Shown piece by piece: positions 1-7,301 of a stretch of DNA of 36,825 nucleotides. The DNA is from Planctomycetota bacterium (GTDB taxonomy: Bacteria; Planctomycetota; GCA-002687715). The stretch spans positions 1 to 36,825 of the forward strand of contig NYSS01000190.1 of the NCBI GenBank assembly GCA_002683135.1, written 5' to 3'. A program made the position numbers and the translations under genes. A model generated the notes under the pieces. It was not told the DNA's origin. It made no database searches and saw nothing but the letters and a program-made list of their open reading frames with translations. The first letter of the stretch is position 1. The number at the start of each line of letters is the position of its first letter.

Positions 1-1
1 C

Positions 2-40
2 ACCGAGCAGATCACCAACGCGCTACGCCCGCAGATCTAA
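2..40 (+). CDS. 3' end of an unidentified gene
   Basis: The first 13 codons of this frame (TEQITNALRPQI, then TAA) are open from the window edge to a stop. Only the C-terminal tail is present, so no family can be assigned. It runs toward the minus-strand gene that ends at 117, so the two would be convergent. It could also be a chance open frame. Confidence 0.3.
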   Translation, partial: TEQITNALRPQI

Positions 41-116
41 CCCCAGGTGGTCCCGAATCAGAGTGACAGACCGGTCCCAGATCAGGTTGACATTCCCAGA
101 TTATCGCTACCAATCG

Positions 117-713
117 TCATCCGTCGTCCGAGCACTGGCGGTCGGCTGCCCGTTCGAAGTCTGGAACGGGTCGGTCTTGCGCGTCCTCGGCCGTCAGCAC
201 GAGTCCGTTGCTTTCGATGTCGGCGATGAGCCAGTCCATTTCGAGGATCTCCCGGCGCTGCGCTTCACTGATTTCAACCGCAAGCTCGCAGACGCGGACA
301 TCCTGCAGCTGTGCTCGCTCGGATCGAGTGATCGCGAGCGAGTGATGCGGAATCATTGCGCGCATGTACGCGGTGTCGTCGACGGTGATCTGGCTGCGGT
401 CGAGGGCGATGCCTCCTCCGAGGAGGAGAACGCTGACGATGATGACCGCAATGTTCGCTTTCCTGTGCTTGTACATGTTGAGCATCCAGGCCAGCATGAC
501 CAGCCCCATGGCGCCGCCCATAGTGAGCGCCATGAAGACGCGGCTTTCGCTGAAGCGTATGTGCCCCCATTCCCACACTCCAGCGAACATCGTCCAATAC
601 ATCACGACCATGCCGGTGAGAATCATCGCCGCGAATCGCAAGTACATCGTCAGCGATCCGTGCTTTTTCGCCCCTGCTTGTCGTCCATTTGTTTCGTGCG
701 CGTCCTTCGACAT
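117..713 (-). CDS. DUF305-domain membrane protein
   Basis: About 198 residues. Three hydrophobic segments fill roughly residues 20-110. They are followed by a C-terminal DUF305-like part with the MIPHHSLAITRSERAQ motif and the conserved E-M-x-W-L-I-A-D-I end. DUF305 proteins are ferritin-like helical proteins that are often found in copper-resistance clusters; their biochemical role is poorly defined. The His-rich MIPHH motif is the family hallmark and probably binds metal outside the membrane. I chose the ATG at 713; a GTG three codons upstream (722) is also open, and AGGTGAGGA lies just before the ATG. It is the last gene of the minus-strand copper run. The family is clear, the function is inferred. 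Confidence 0.8.
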   Translation of the reverse strand: MSKDAHETNGRQAGAKKHGSLTMYLRFAAMILTGMVVMYWTMFAGVWEWGHIRFSESRVFMALTMGGAMGLVMLAWMLNMYKHRKANIAVIIVSVLLLGGGIALDRSQITVDDTAYMRAMIPHHSLAITRSERAQLQDVRVCELAVEISEAQRREILEMDWLIADIESNGLVLTAEDAQDRPVPDFERAADRQCSDDG

Positions 714-868
714 ATTCCTCACCTGTCGTCTCAGCTCGTTGCGCGGTAGCGCGATTGATGACGACGTGTGGGGTAAGAGCGCTCGCTAGTCTGCTTCGGC
801 TCGGTCAACGGGCATCACTGGATTGATGCGGGTAGCGAAGAACTGCACGACGCCGTCGAGGTGGCTAT

Positions 869-1270
869 TCAGAGGGTTGCGAGGAGCGCGGCGCAGGCAT
901 CTTCGCATCGCCGGCAGGCCGCAGCACACACCGTGCAGTGTTCGTGCATCGTGTGCTTCTCGCACTCGTCGGCGCAACTCGCGCATGCCGTGCGGCACGC
1001 TTCGAGGGTTGCGCGGGTGAGGTTGGCGTCGTACCCGGTGTGCCTGGACAGGATGCGTCCGGTGGTTTCGCAGAGGTCGGCGCAGTCCAGGTTCGTGCGG
1101 ATGCACTTCGTCAGCTCGGCAACCATTTCCTCGCTCAGGCACGCGTCGGCGCATGCGGTGCATGATTGCGCGCACTCAACGCACGCCTCGATACACTCCA
1201 CCAGCACCTCCCGGTCAGCCTGACCAAGGTCCTTCGGGTAGGTGCGAAGCATTTCCGCCGCGACAGTCAT
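869..1270 (-). CDS. four-helix-bundle copper-storage (Csp/DUF326-like) protein
   Basis: 133 residues with 18 cysteines, mostly in helical CxxxC-type spacings (ECIEACVEC, CTACADAC, CRTACASCADEC, CTVCAAACRRCEDAC). Such proteins form a four-helix bundle whose core is lined with Cys thiolates that hold many Cu(I) ions. There is no signal peptide, so it resembles the cytosolic Csp3 type and would buffer copper inside the cell. The ATG at 1270 is preceded by AGAGGAG at good spacing. An upstream in-frame ATG at 1288 would lie across that ribosome site, so I rejected it. A CsoR-like dyad lies about 70 bases upstream, suggesting copper induction. Confidence 0.9.
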   Translation of the reverse strand: MTVAAEMLRTYPKDLGQADREVLVECIEACVECAQSCTACADACLSEEMVAELTKCIRTNLDCADLCETTGRILSRHTGYDANLTRATLEACRTACASCADECEKHTMHEHCTVCAAACRRCEDACAALLATL

Positions 1271-1338
1271 AGTGGCTCCTCTCGTCATTGTGGAGTCTTC
1301 AAACTACGACCGCACCTCGCTCCCGAGGACCCCGTTGA

Positions 1339-1355
1339 ATACCCCGGGAGGGCAT
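1339..1355. promoter_or_regulatory. candidate CsoR operator (imperfect)
   Basis: ATACCCCGGGAGGGCAT keeps the ATACCCC left arm and an approximate GGG-AT right arm of the CsoR operator type. It is a degraded version of the perfect site at 4086-4102. It lies 69-85 bases upstream of the copper-storage gene start at 1270, a plausible promoter position. A CsoR is encoded at 6722-7042. Assignment is by pattern only. Confidence 0.5.
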
Positions 1356-1404
1356 GGTAGTTCAGCGGCAGATCATCGTCGCAGCGATTGCAGTGCGGTG
1401 ACGA

Positions 1405-1719
1405 TTATTCCGTTTCTGCAGCGTGACCGGGTGGAGCTCGAAGGATCAGAGCCAGGGCGACAATGACCATGATTACGGCGATGTCAAAGCTGGCGATCGT
1501 GTACGTCCACCAAGCGACGTCGGTCGATTGGGCATCACTGATCAGATGCGCGAGCGCGAGGGCTGGACCGCAGATCAAGAGCATATATCCAAGACGCACG
1601 AGCCTTCGATGCGTCCGCTCCGCGGGACTGCGACGCGAAGGCGCGCCGGGTGAGGACGAGTGCACGGCCGTCAGATGGTGTAGCGGGTCGAAGGGTGATC
1701 TGGAGCCGGTGGGGGTCAT
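1405..1719 (-). CDS. small membrane protein, function unknown
   Basis: 104 residues. The N-terminal ~40 are polar and Ser/Pro/Arg-rich. Two membrane segments follow (about residues 44-62 and 72-93: GYMLLICGPALALAHLI and a second one rich in I, V and A). No family recognised. Its start codon overlaps the stop of the 37-residue gene upstream (TGATG), so the two are probably translated together. It sits inside the copper run, so an envelope role in copper handling is possible but unproven. Confidence 0.55.
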   Translation of the reverse strand: MTPTGSRSPFDPLHHLTAVHSSSPGAPSRRSPAERTHRRLVRLGYMLLICGPALALAHLISDAQSTDVAWWTYTIASFDIAVIMVIVALALILRAPPGHAAETE

Positions 1720-1832
1720 CAGAAGATCGCTCCAATCGCGAGAAAACTAGCAGCGGCGAGGAGGGCAACGGCGATCGTCGCCACGATGACGAACAACACG
1801 AGGTTCCGAAAGGGGTTCTTGGGCGCTTTCAC
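1719..1832 (-). CDS. 37-residue single-pass membrane peptide
   Basis: A short open frame with a GTG start, VKAPKNPFRN followed by one continuous hydrophobic segment up to the stop. AAGGA lies six bases before the GTG. Its TGA shares a base with the ATG of the next gene (TGATG), a translational-coupling arrangement. Good ribosome site, coupling and a clean membrane segment support a real gene. The basic N-terminus followed by a hydrophobic helix resembles small regulatory or subunit membrane peptides, but no family is recognised. Confidence 0.5.
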   Translation of the reverse strand: MKAPKNPFRNLVLFVIVATIAVALLAAASFLAIGAIF

Positions 1833-1857
1833 GAGGAATCCTTGGGCACGGGCCGCG

Positions 1858-2697
1858 TTATTGGGCGGGACTCAGCACAGTGGTGCTGTCCGGTGAGACT
1901 TCAACGATGCCCCGGTCATCGACGAGGATGACGCGGTCGTCGATGACAGTGAGGGCTTGAACGGCGCCTTGGAGCGATTCGAGCCGATGCCAGGTTCCAT
2001 TTTCATCCTCTGTCCACAGGACGCCATCGGTGCCTGCGCCGAGAAGAGTGCCATCGGTGCGAGCCTCCAGCGCGTAGAGCACAGGTGTTCCGTCGACTGG
2101 AGTGAATGTGTTACCGCCGTCGCTGCTGAAGAGAACGCCTTCTTCGGCTGCAGCGTACAAACCGGATTCGGTGACCGCGAGATCAGCGGCGCCGAGGGAC
2201 GCACGCTCCGTCCAGTTGTTTCCCTCGTCTGTGCTGGTGAGCAGGTTCACTTGGCTAGAGGGGACGCCGTAGAGGGTGCCGTCCGGGGCCGCGGTGAGGA
2301 TGTGGAAGTCGGTGGTTCCGTTGAGAGCAATAGGCGACCAAGTGTTCCCGTAGTCGTCGCTGCGGATGATGCCGAGGTTGGGCGATCCGAGTTCGGCCGG
2401 GGTCTTTTCGCCGGGATGCCCGGAGGCGAACAGCGCGTCTCCCGAGACCGTGAATCCCATGGCGTCGAAGGCGTGACCGCCGATCGGGCCGGAGATATCC
2501 CCATCGGGTGTGAGAGTGAAGATTCCGTTGTGCGTGGCCACCAGCAGATCATCGCCCCGGGGATCTTCAGCGATGCCGTGGATGTGGTCGATGCGGGGAG
2601 CTGAGTCCGGGTTGCCGAGCGGTGTCGCGGTGCATCCGGTGGCGACAGTCGCCAGGACGGTCACAGTGACGGTTGCGAGAAGGAGTGAGCGTTTCAT
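1858..2697 (-). CDS. sialidase/BNR-fold lipoprotein (F510_1955-type glycosylhydrolase family)
   Basis: 279 residues. The signal peptide MKRSLLLATVTVTVLATVATGC ends in a lipobox-like cysteine, so it is predicted to be lipidated and surface-anchored. The mature part opens with the DHIHGIAEDP motif and carries repeated Asp-box-like segments (SDDYGNTWSPI, STDEGNNWTER, SSDGGNTFTP), typical of six-bladed propellers. This family is named a glycosylhydrolase, but its substrate is not known to me and it recurs next to copper and DUF305 genes. I chose the ATG at 2697 because the signal peptide starts there. Lipidation would use LspA and Lnt, both encoded in this window. Confidence 0.8.
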   Translation of the reverse strand: MKRSLLLATVTVTVLATVATGCTATPLGNPDSAPRIDHIHGIAEDPRGDDLLVATHNGIFTLTPDGDISGPIGGHAFDAMGFTVSGDALFASGHPGEKTPAELGSPNLGIIRSDDYGNTWSPIALNGTTDFHILTAAPDGTLYGVPSSQVNLLTSTDEGNNWTERASLGAADLAVTESGLYAAAEEGVLFSSDGGNTFTPVDGTPVLYALEARTDGTLLGAGTDGVLWTEDENGTWHRLESLQGAVQALTVIDDRVILVDDRGIVEVSPDSTTVLSPAQ

Positions 2698-2803
2698 GAT
2701 GGTTTCCGTTAGTGGCATCAAGCGGGCCTGGCTTCACGACGCGCAGCAAGAGCACGCCGACGTCTGACTGCTGCCGCAATGGGGCAGCACGGATGACACA
2801 GAT

Positions 2804-2836
2804 CCGGGCGGGACGATCGGATACCGGCCCGCCCGG
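2804..2836 (-). terminator. stem-loop downstream of the DUF305 lipoprotein gene
   Basis: CCGGGCGGG (2804-2812) and CCCGCCCGG (2828-2836) form a perfect 9-bp stem, starting 8 bases past the stop at 2844 in the minus direction. No T-run follows, so it may be a weak terminator or an RNA-stabilising hairpin. Confidence 0.45.
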
Positions 2837-2843
2837 AGGATTC

Positions 2844-3452
2844 CTACAGCTGGCCGAGGAGTTCCTGCATCGTGGCGATCTCCGCCGTCTGGTCGTCGAT
2901 CACCTGTTGCGCGAGCTCGAGGACGTCCGGGTTCTGCGCATCATCAAGCGCCGTCTGCGCCATGTCGACGGCACCTTCGTGGTGCACGATCATCTGCTCC
3001 AGGAACAGGCTGTTCGCCTCGACAGCATCCGCGCGCTCCAACATGGTCATGTCCTCTTCGGACATCATGCTGTCGTCACCGCCCATCGAACCGTGATCCA
3101 TGCCTCCCATGGAGTCGGGGTCGTACTCCACACCCCAGTCTTCGAGCCATCCGAGCATCTTGTCGATCTCGGGGCCCTGCGCCGCCTTGATCTGCTCGGC
3201 AAGTTCCACCACGCGTGCGTCGGCACCGTCTTTAGCGAGCAGCATGTCGGCCATCTCGATCGCCTGCTCGTGATGAGGGATCATCATCGTGACGAACATC
3301 TCGTCAGCCTCGTTCGCTGCCGAAGTCGACGACGACTGAGACGGGGAGGTGGATTCGCTGGACGGTGCCGTGCTGTTGTCAGCGCAGCCGGTGAGAACCA
3401 GCGCAAGGGTCAGTACACCCGTACTGACAGCAATGGGAAGCTTCTTATTCAT
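2844..3452 (-). CDS. DUF305 lipoprotein
   Basis: 202 residues. The signal peptide MNKKLPIAVSTGVLTLALVL ends in LTGC, a standard lipobox, followed by a Ser/Thr-rich linker. Two DUF305 half-repeats follow: MFVTMMIPHHEQAIEMADML and a second one with MIVHHEGAVDMAQ. A Met/Asp/His-rich loop between them (SMGGMDHGSMGGDDSMM) is a likely copper ligand set. Family members form helical bundles outside the membrane and recur in copper clusters. AAGGAAC lies just before the ATG at 3452; the longer upstream frame has no good start. It is predicted to sit on the outer face of the membrane. Confidence 0.9.
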   Translation of the reverse strand: MNKKLPIAVSTGVLTLALVLTGCADNSTAPSSESTSPSQSSSTSAANEADEMFVTMMIPHHEQAIEMADMLLAKDGADARVVELAEQIKAAQGPEIDKMLGWLEDWGVEYDPDSMGGMDHGSMGGDDSMMSEEDMTMLERADAVEANSLFLEQMIVHHEGAVDMAQTALDDAQNPDVLELAQQVIDDQTAEIATMQELLGQL

Positions 3453-3492
3453 GGTTGTTCCTTCGATACGTCGTGTGAGGGTTCGCAAATGA

Positions 3493-3533
3493 TGGCGCCA
3501 GACGGCGCCAGGAATCCGACCCATCAGGGTCGG
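3493..3533 (-). terminator. tandem stem-loops after the DUF6153-like gene
   Basis: Two hairpins follow the stop at 3544 in the minus direction. CCGACCC (3516-3522) pairs with GGGTCGG (3527-3533) around a 4-base loop, and TGGCGCC (3493-3499) pairs with GGCGCCA (3504-3510). The pair probably ends or attenuates transcription between the DUF6153-like gene and the DUF305 lipoprotein gene. Confidence 0.55.
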
Positions 3534-3543
3534 CGGCGACTAC

Positions 3544-3987
3544 TCAGGTGCGACTTATCGAAAGGAACGTCAGCGAGGGTGCCCGGGGAAGGATCCCGAT
3601 CGCTTCCCATCTCACCAGGCTTACGGCGCGGTGAAGGGGCAGCCCGTGACGCTGAATCAATATCGGAGGGAGGAGGAGAAGCAGACCGGCAAGCAACGCC
3701 AGCACGCACGCAGTCAGCATCTCGTTGTGACCCTGCCCATGTCCGGTGCTCACATGACATGCACCCTCACACGCGGTGGACTCGCTCGCGACGGTTGACG
3801 CCACTGCGGTGGCGTGCTCCTCCCCGGCTGCGGAGTGGGTGAGTCCGACGGATCCGTGTCCCGCAGGTTCGGAGGTGAAGGTGTGCATCGCCAGCAAGCC
3901 GACGATAACCATCAGCGTGGCCCCGCCGAGCATCAACAACGCGCGCAACGACAGCTGCGGACGTGCGCCACGAACTGTGACGTGCAT
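3544..3987 (-). CDS. DUF6153-like membrane protein in the copper cluster
   Basis: 147 residues. A membrane segment near residues 16-34 (LLMLGGATLMVIVGLLAMHTF) is followed by a His/Cys-containing extracellular loop (HSAAGEEHA, CEGACHVSTGHGQGHNE). A second segment (LTACVLALLAGLLLLLPPIL) and a basic tail complete it. Actinobacterial DUF6153 proteins have this layout and occur beside copper genes; function unknown. The ATG at 3987 follows GGAGGAGG; the frame upstream lacks support. It is the first minus-strand gene next to the CsoR operator at 4086-4102, so it may be copper-induced. Confidence 0.65.
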   Translation of the reverse strand: MHVTVRGARPQLSLRALLMLGGATLMVIVGLLAMHTFTSEPAGHGSVGLTHSAAGEEHATAVASTVASESTACEGACHVSTGHGQGHNEMLTACVLALLAGLLLLLPPILIQRHGLPLHRAVSLVRWEAIGILPRAPSLTFLSISRT

Positions 3988-4085
3988 GCTCGGCCTCCTC
4001 CATTCCGTCCAGGATGCTAACACCACGATCTATGCGGCCACCCGCCCTGATCCCTTCAGCGCCGCCATGTACATCCTAGTGCGGA

Positions 4086-4102
4086 ATACCCCCAGGGGGT
4101 AT
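4086..4102. promoter_or_regulatory. CsoR operator in the divergent copper promoter region
   Basis: ATACCCCCAGGGGGTAT is a perfect palindrome around a central A, matching the G/C-tract dyad bound by CsoR repressors. It lies between the divergent starts at 3987 (minus) and 4158 (plus). Copper-free CsoR would block the promoters there, and Cu(I) would release it. The csoR gene ends the plus-strand unit, giving autoregulation. Confidence 0.85.
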
Positions 4103-4157
4103 ATCGTTAGGCATACCGCCGCCGGACTCCGGTGTTTGAGAGAAAGAGGAACAAAAC

Positions 4158-4418
4158 ATGTCCGACTCCACTGGATCCTGCTGCAGCCGCAACAGCCACG
4201 GTTCCGTCGACGCCGAAGGACGCAAGGATCTCCTCACCCCGCCCGCGGAAGATCTCGCCGAATGTCCTGTGATGGTAGGCAGCACCGTCATCAAGGCGGA
4301 TGCAGAAGTTGCCGGCCTGTACCGCGATTACGACGGCACCCGGTACTACTTCTGCTGCGCTGGATGCGGGCCTGCGTTCGACGCCGACCCGGCTAAGTAC
4401 GCCACCGCTGCTGCCTGA
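4158..4418 (+). CDS. YHS-domain metal-binding protein
   Basis: 86 residues. The C-terminal half is a YHS/TRASH-like domain: CPVMVGSTVIKADAE, then a GTRYYFCCAGCGPAFDADPAKY end with the Cys-Cys-x-x-Cys cluster. A Cys pair also occurs at residues 8-9. YHS domains bind heavy metals and often precede copper ATPases, either as separate metallochaperone-like proteins or as N-terminal domains. AGAGGA lies before the ATG. It is the first gene of the copper-inducible unit with copB and csoR. Delivery of copper to the ATPase is an inference from family and position. Confidence 0.85.
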   Translation: MSDSTGSCCSRNSHGSVDAEGRKDLLTPPAEDLAECPVMVGSTVIKADAEVAGLYRDYDGTRYYFCCAGCGPAFDADPAKYATAAA

Positions 4419-4489
4419 CACTGTTTCACGGTGCGGGGCACGCCACACAAGTCAGCCCCACGGTTCTCAATTCCGAGGAGGATAGGCCC

Positions 4490-6700
4490 ATGAGCCACTC
4501 GCGTAACGACGGCGCGGAGCACACCCACGCCCACCACGACCACGCGGCGTCGACCCCCGCAGTGACGACCGACACTGACCACGATGCGCACGCGGGACAT
4601 CAAGCAATGGCGCATGCACCGCAGTCAGACGCCGCCGCACACAGTCATAGAGACCACGGAAGCGACAACGCGCCCTCCGGGCATAACACCCTCGCTGGAC
4701 ACGGCGGTCATGCAGGCCATGGCGACCACGTCGGGCAGTTCCGTCGCCTGTTCTGGATCATGCTCGTCCTCGCTGTCCCCACGGTCGCGTTGTCGGGCAT
4801 GTTCTCGATGATCCTGGGCTACACCCTCCCCGATATTCCGGGTCTGTCATGGGTATCCCCGGTGCTGGGCACTGTCATGTACGCGTGGGGTGGAAAGCCG
4901 TTCCTCGTCGGTGCAGTCAGCGAGCTCCGCGCTCGCAAGCCCGGCATGATGCTACTCATTGGCCTCGCGATCACCGTCGCGTTCGCCGCCTCCTGGGGCG
5001 CGACGCTCGGGGTGCTCCATCACGAACTCGACTTCTGGTGGGAGCTCGCCCTCCTCATTGTCATCATGCTTCTCGGGCACTGGATCGAGATGCGCTCCCT
5101 CGCCCAGACGACTTCCGCCCTGGACTCACTCGCCGCTCTTCTCCCGGATGAGGCAGAGCGCGTCGAGAATGACCAGGTCGTCACGGTCTCACCGTCCGAT
5201 CTCGTCGTCGGTGACGTCGTCATCGTACGGCCGGGTGGTAGCGTCCCCGCGGACGGGCGCATCGTCGACGGACGGGCTTCGATGGACGAGTCCATGGTCA
5301 CGGGCGAGTCCCGCACCGTGGAACGCGGCAGCGGCGACCACGTCACAGCCGGCACCGTTGCCACCGATTCCGGGCTTCGCGTCGAGATCACCGCGACCGG
5401 CGACGACACGACCCTCGCCGGCATCCAACGTCTCGTCACTGAAGCGCAAAGCTCGTCTTCTCGTGCTCAGCGCCTCGCTGACACCGCCGCCGGATGGCTG
5501 TTCTGGTTCGCCCTGGGTGCTGCGGCGATCACCGCGATCGTCTGGACGTTGGTCGGCTTGCCTGACGCTGCTGTCATCCGCACGATCACGGTGCTCGTCA
5601 TCGCGTGCCCGCACGCCCTGGGCCTGGCCATCCCGCTGGTCGTCTCCATCGCCACCGAGCGCGCCGCCCGGGGCGGCGTGCTCGTCAAGGACCGGCTCGC
5701 TCTCGAGAGCATGCGCACCGTCGATACAGTGCTGTTCGACAAGACCGGCACCCTCACCAAGGGCGAGCCCGTCGTCTCCGAGGTCTCCGTTGCCGATGGC
5801 GCCGACCCTGACCGGGTGCTCGCGCTGGCGGCCGCCGCAGAGGCCGACAGCGAGCACCCGCTCGCGAAGGCCATCGTCCGCGCGGCCGCCGACAGGAAGC
5901 TCACCGTCCCCCGAAGCGTCGAGTTCACCTCGTCACCTGCTGTGGGCGTTACGGCGACCGTTGAGGGGAAGATCATCCGAGTCGGGGGACCTCATCTGCT
6001 GTCCGAGGAGAACGCCGATGAGCTTCCGGTCGCCGATCAGTGGCGTGCGGATGGCGCGATCATCCTCCATGTCATCCAGGACGGGCGCGTCGTCGGAGCC
6101 CTGAAGCTCGCCGACGAGGTGCGTTCGGAGTCCCGGGAAGCCGTCGACGCCCTTCACGCGCTCGGCGTGCAGGTCGTGATGATCACCGGCGATGCGGATG
6201 CCGTGGCTCGGGCTGTCGCGCAAGACCTCGGCATCGACCGCGTCTTCGCCGGAGTACGCCCGGAGGACAAGGCCGCAAAGGTCCAACAACTCCAGAACGA
6301 GGGCCGTAAGGTCGCAATGGTCGGCGACGGCGTCAACGACGCCCCTGCCCTCGCGCAGGCCGACGTTGGGCTGGCGATCGGTGCGGGCACAGATGTCGCG
6401 ATCGCGTCGGCTGGTGTCATCCTCGCAAGCGACGACCCCCGCTCGGTACTCTCCGTGATCGAACTGTCACGGGCTTCGTACCGGAAGATGAAGCAGAATC
6501 TCTGGTGGGCTGCCGGATACAACATCATCTCCGTCCCCCTCGCCGCCGGCGTCCTCGCCCCCATCGGATTCGTGCTCCCGATGTCGGTCGGAGCGATTCT
6601 CATGTCACTATCCACCATCGTCGTCGCTCTCAACGCCCAACTGCTGCGCCGACTCGACCTCCGCCCCGACACCACGACCCGCGTCATCCTGAACCGCTGA
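4490..6700 (+). CDS. copB: copper-exporting P1B-3-type ATPase (CopB-like)
   Basis: 736 residues. The N-terminal ~80 form a His-rich tail (many HxH, HAHHDH and HAGH runs) in place of a Cys-based metal domain. Key motifs are TGES near residue 271, the membrane CPH motif near 372 (IACPHALGLAIP), phosphorylated DKTGTLTK at about 417, SEHPLAKA for nucleotide binding and GDGVNDAPA in the hinge. CPH with the C-terminal N-x4-PLAAG and MSLST-x5-LNAQLL signatures defines P1B-3 (CopB), which exports copper from the cytosol. GAGGA precedes the ATG. The gene lies between the YHS gene and csoR in one unit. Confidence 0.92.
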   Translation: MSHSRNDGAEHTHAHHDHAASTPAVTTDTDHDAHAGHQAMAHAPQSDAAAHSHRDHGSDNAPSGHNTLAGHGGHAGHGDHVGQFRRLFWIMLVLAVPTVALSGMFSMILGYTLPDIPGLSWVSPVLGTVMYAWGGKPFLVGAVSELRARKPGMMLLIGLAITVAFAASWGATLGVLHHELDFWWELALLIVIMLLGHWIEMRSLAQTTSALDSLAALLPDEAERVENDQVVTVSPSDLVVGDVVIVRPGGSVPADGRIVDGRASMDESMVTGESRTVERGSGDHVTAGTVATDSGLRVEITATGDDTTLAGIQRLVTEAQSSSSRAQRLADTAAGWLFWFALGAAAITAIVWTLVGLPDAAVIRTITVLVIACPHALGLAIPLVVSIATERAARGGVLVKDRLALESMRTVDTVLFDKTGTLTKGEPVVSEVSVADGADPDRVLALAAAAEADSEHPLAKAIVRAAADRKLTVPRSVEFTSSPAVGVTATVEGKIIRVGGPHLLSEENADELPVADQWRADGAIILHVIQDGRVVGALKLADEVRSESREAVDALHALGVQVVMITGDADAVARAVAQDLGIDRVFAGVRPEDKAAKVQQLQNEGRKVAMVGDGVNDAPALAQADVGLAIGAGTDVAIASAGVILASDDPRSVLSVIELSRASYRKMKQNLWWAAGYNIISVPLAAGVLAPIGFVLPMSVGAILMSLSTIVVALNAQLLRRLDLRPDTTTRVILNR

Positions 6701-6721
6701 CCACAACCGCCGGAGATCCAG

Positions 6722-7042
6722 ATGACTGATACCGCCGTCGCTACAACATCCTGCAACCACGCAGAGCACGGGTACATCACGGACAAAGCCCGATACCTTG
6801 CTCGCCTCAAGCGCATCGAAGGACAATCACGCGGCATCCACCGCATGGTCGAGGACGAGAAGTACTGCATTGACATCCTCACTCAGATCTCCGCACTGAC
6901 CAGCGCCTTGCAGAGCGTTGCCGTCGGGCTCCTCGAAGACCACCTGCGCCACTGTGTGGCAGATGCAGCTCGCGCCGGCAGCGACATCGCCGAAGAGAAG
7001 GTCCGGGAAGCGTCTCAGGCGATCGCCCGCCTCGTTCGCTGA
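6722..7042 (+). CDS. csoR: CsoR copper-sensing repressor
   Basis: 106 residues of the CsoR/RcnR all-helical family. The ligand set is Cys49, His74 and Cys78. The spacing (25 then 4) is identical to the Cys36-His61-Cys65 Cu(I) site of Mycobacterium tuberculosis CsoR, so it should sense Cu(I). A further Cys and His residues sit in the N-terminal extension. GGAG lies before the ATG. The gene ends the YHS-copB-csoR unit, whose promoter region holds a perfect CsoR palindrome, so the circuit is autoregulatory. Confidence 0.93.
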   Translation: MTDTAVATTSCNHAEHGYITDKARYLARLKRIEGQSRGIHRMVEDEKYCIDILTQISALTSALQSVAVGLLEDHLRHCVADAARAGSDIAEEKVREASQAIARLVR

Positions 7043-7097
7043 GTCGCCTCGCCAACGTCGATTGATCGCTGACACTGTTCCGAACCGCAAGGTCGGT

Positions 7098-7119
7098 CTC
7101 GTATCCCATGGGTTACGAG
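7098..7119. repeat. 22-bp dyad in the csoR-P450 gap
   Basis: CTCGTA (7098-7103), a central CCCATGGG and TACGAG (7114-7119) form a near-perfect palindrome with one non-matching pair. It is 56 bases past csoR and 180 bases before the P450. It could end csoR transcription or be an operator. The rest of the 7043-7301 gap shows only a small GCCTT/AAGGC hairpin (about 7131-7151). Confidence 0.4.
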
Positions 7120-7301
7120 AAAGCTGCCGTCGCCTTGCCACGCGCGTAAGGCGCTCAGCGCGTCTTCACAGGATCAGCCGGAAACCCTTGCCGTTTGGTG
7201 CTTATGGCGACCGTTCCGAGCCCGATATCTGGACCGCGCCGTAAACGATCGTTTCCGGCACGGCCGGGTCCGTGCCACCTGCACTGCGGAGGTCAAGTCC
7301 C

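Noticed and set aside
63-749. Long plus-strand open frame opposite the DUF305 membrane protein gene
   Set aside because: It mirrors the minus-strand gene in high-GC sequence; the product is charged, repetitive and has no recognisable domain.
2769-2788. Small CTGCC/GGGCAG hairpin between the propeller lipoprotein and DUF305 lipoprotein genes
   Set aside because: Short, with a mismatched arm and no tail; the larger stem at 2804-2836 explains the gap better.
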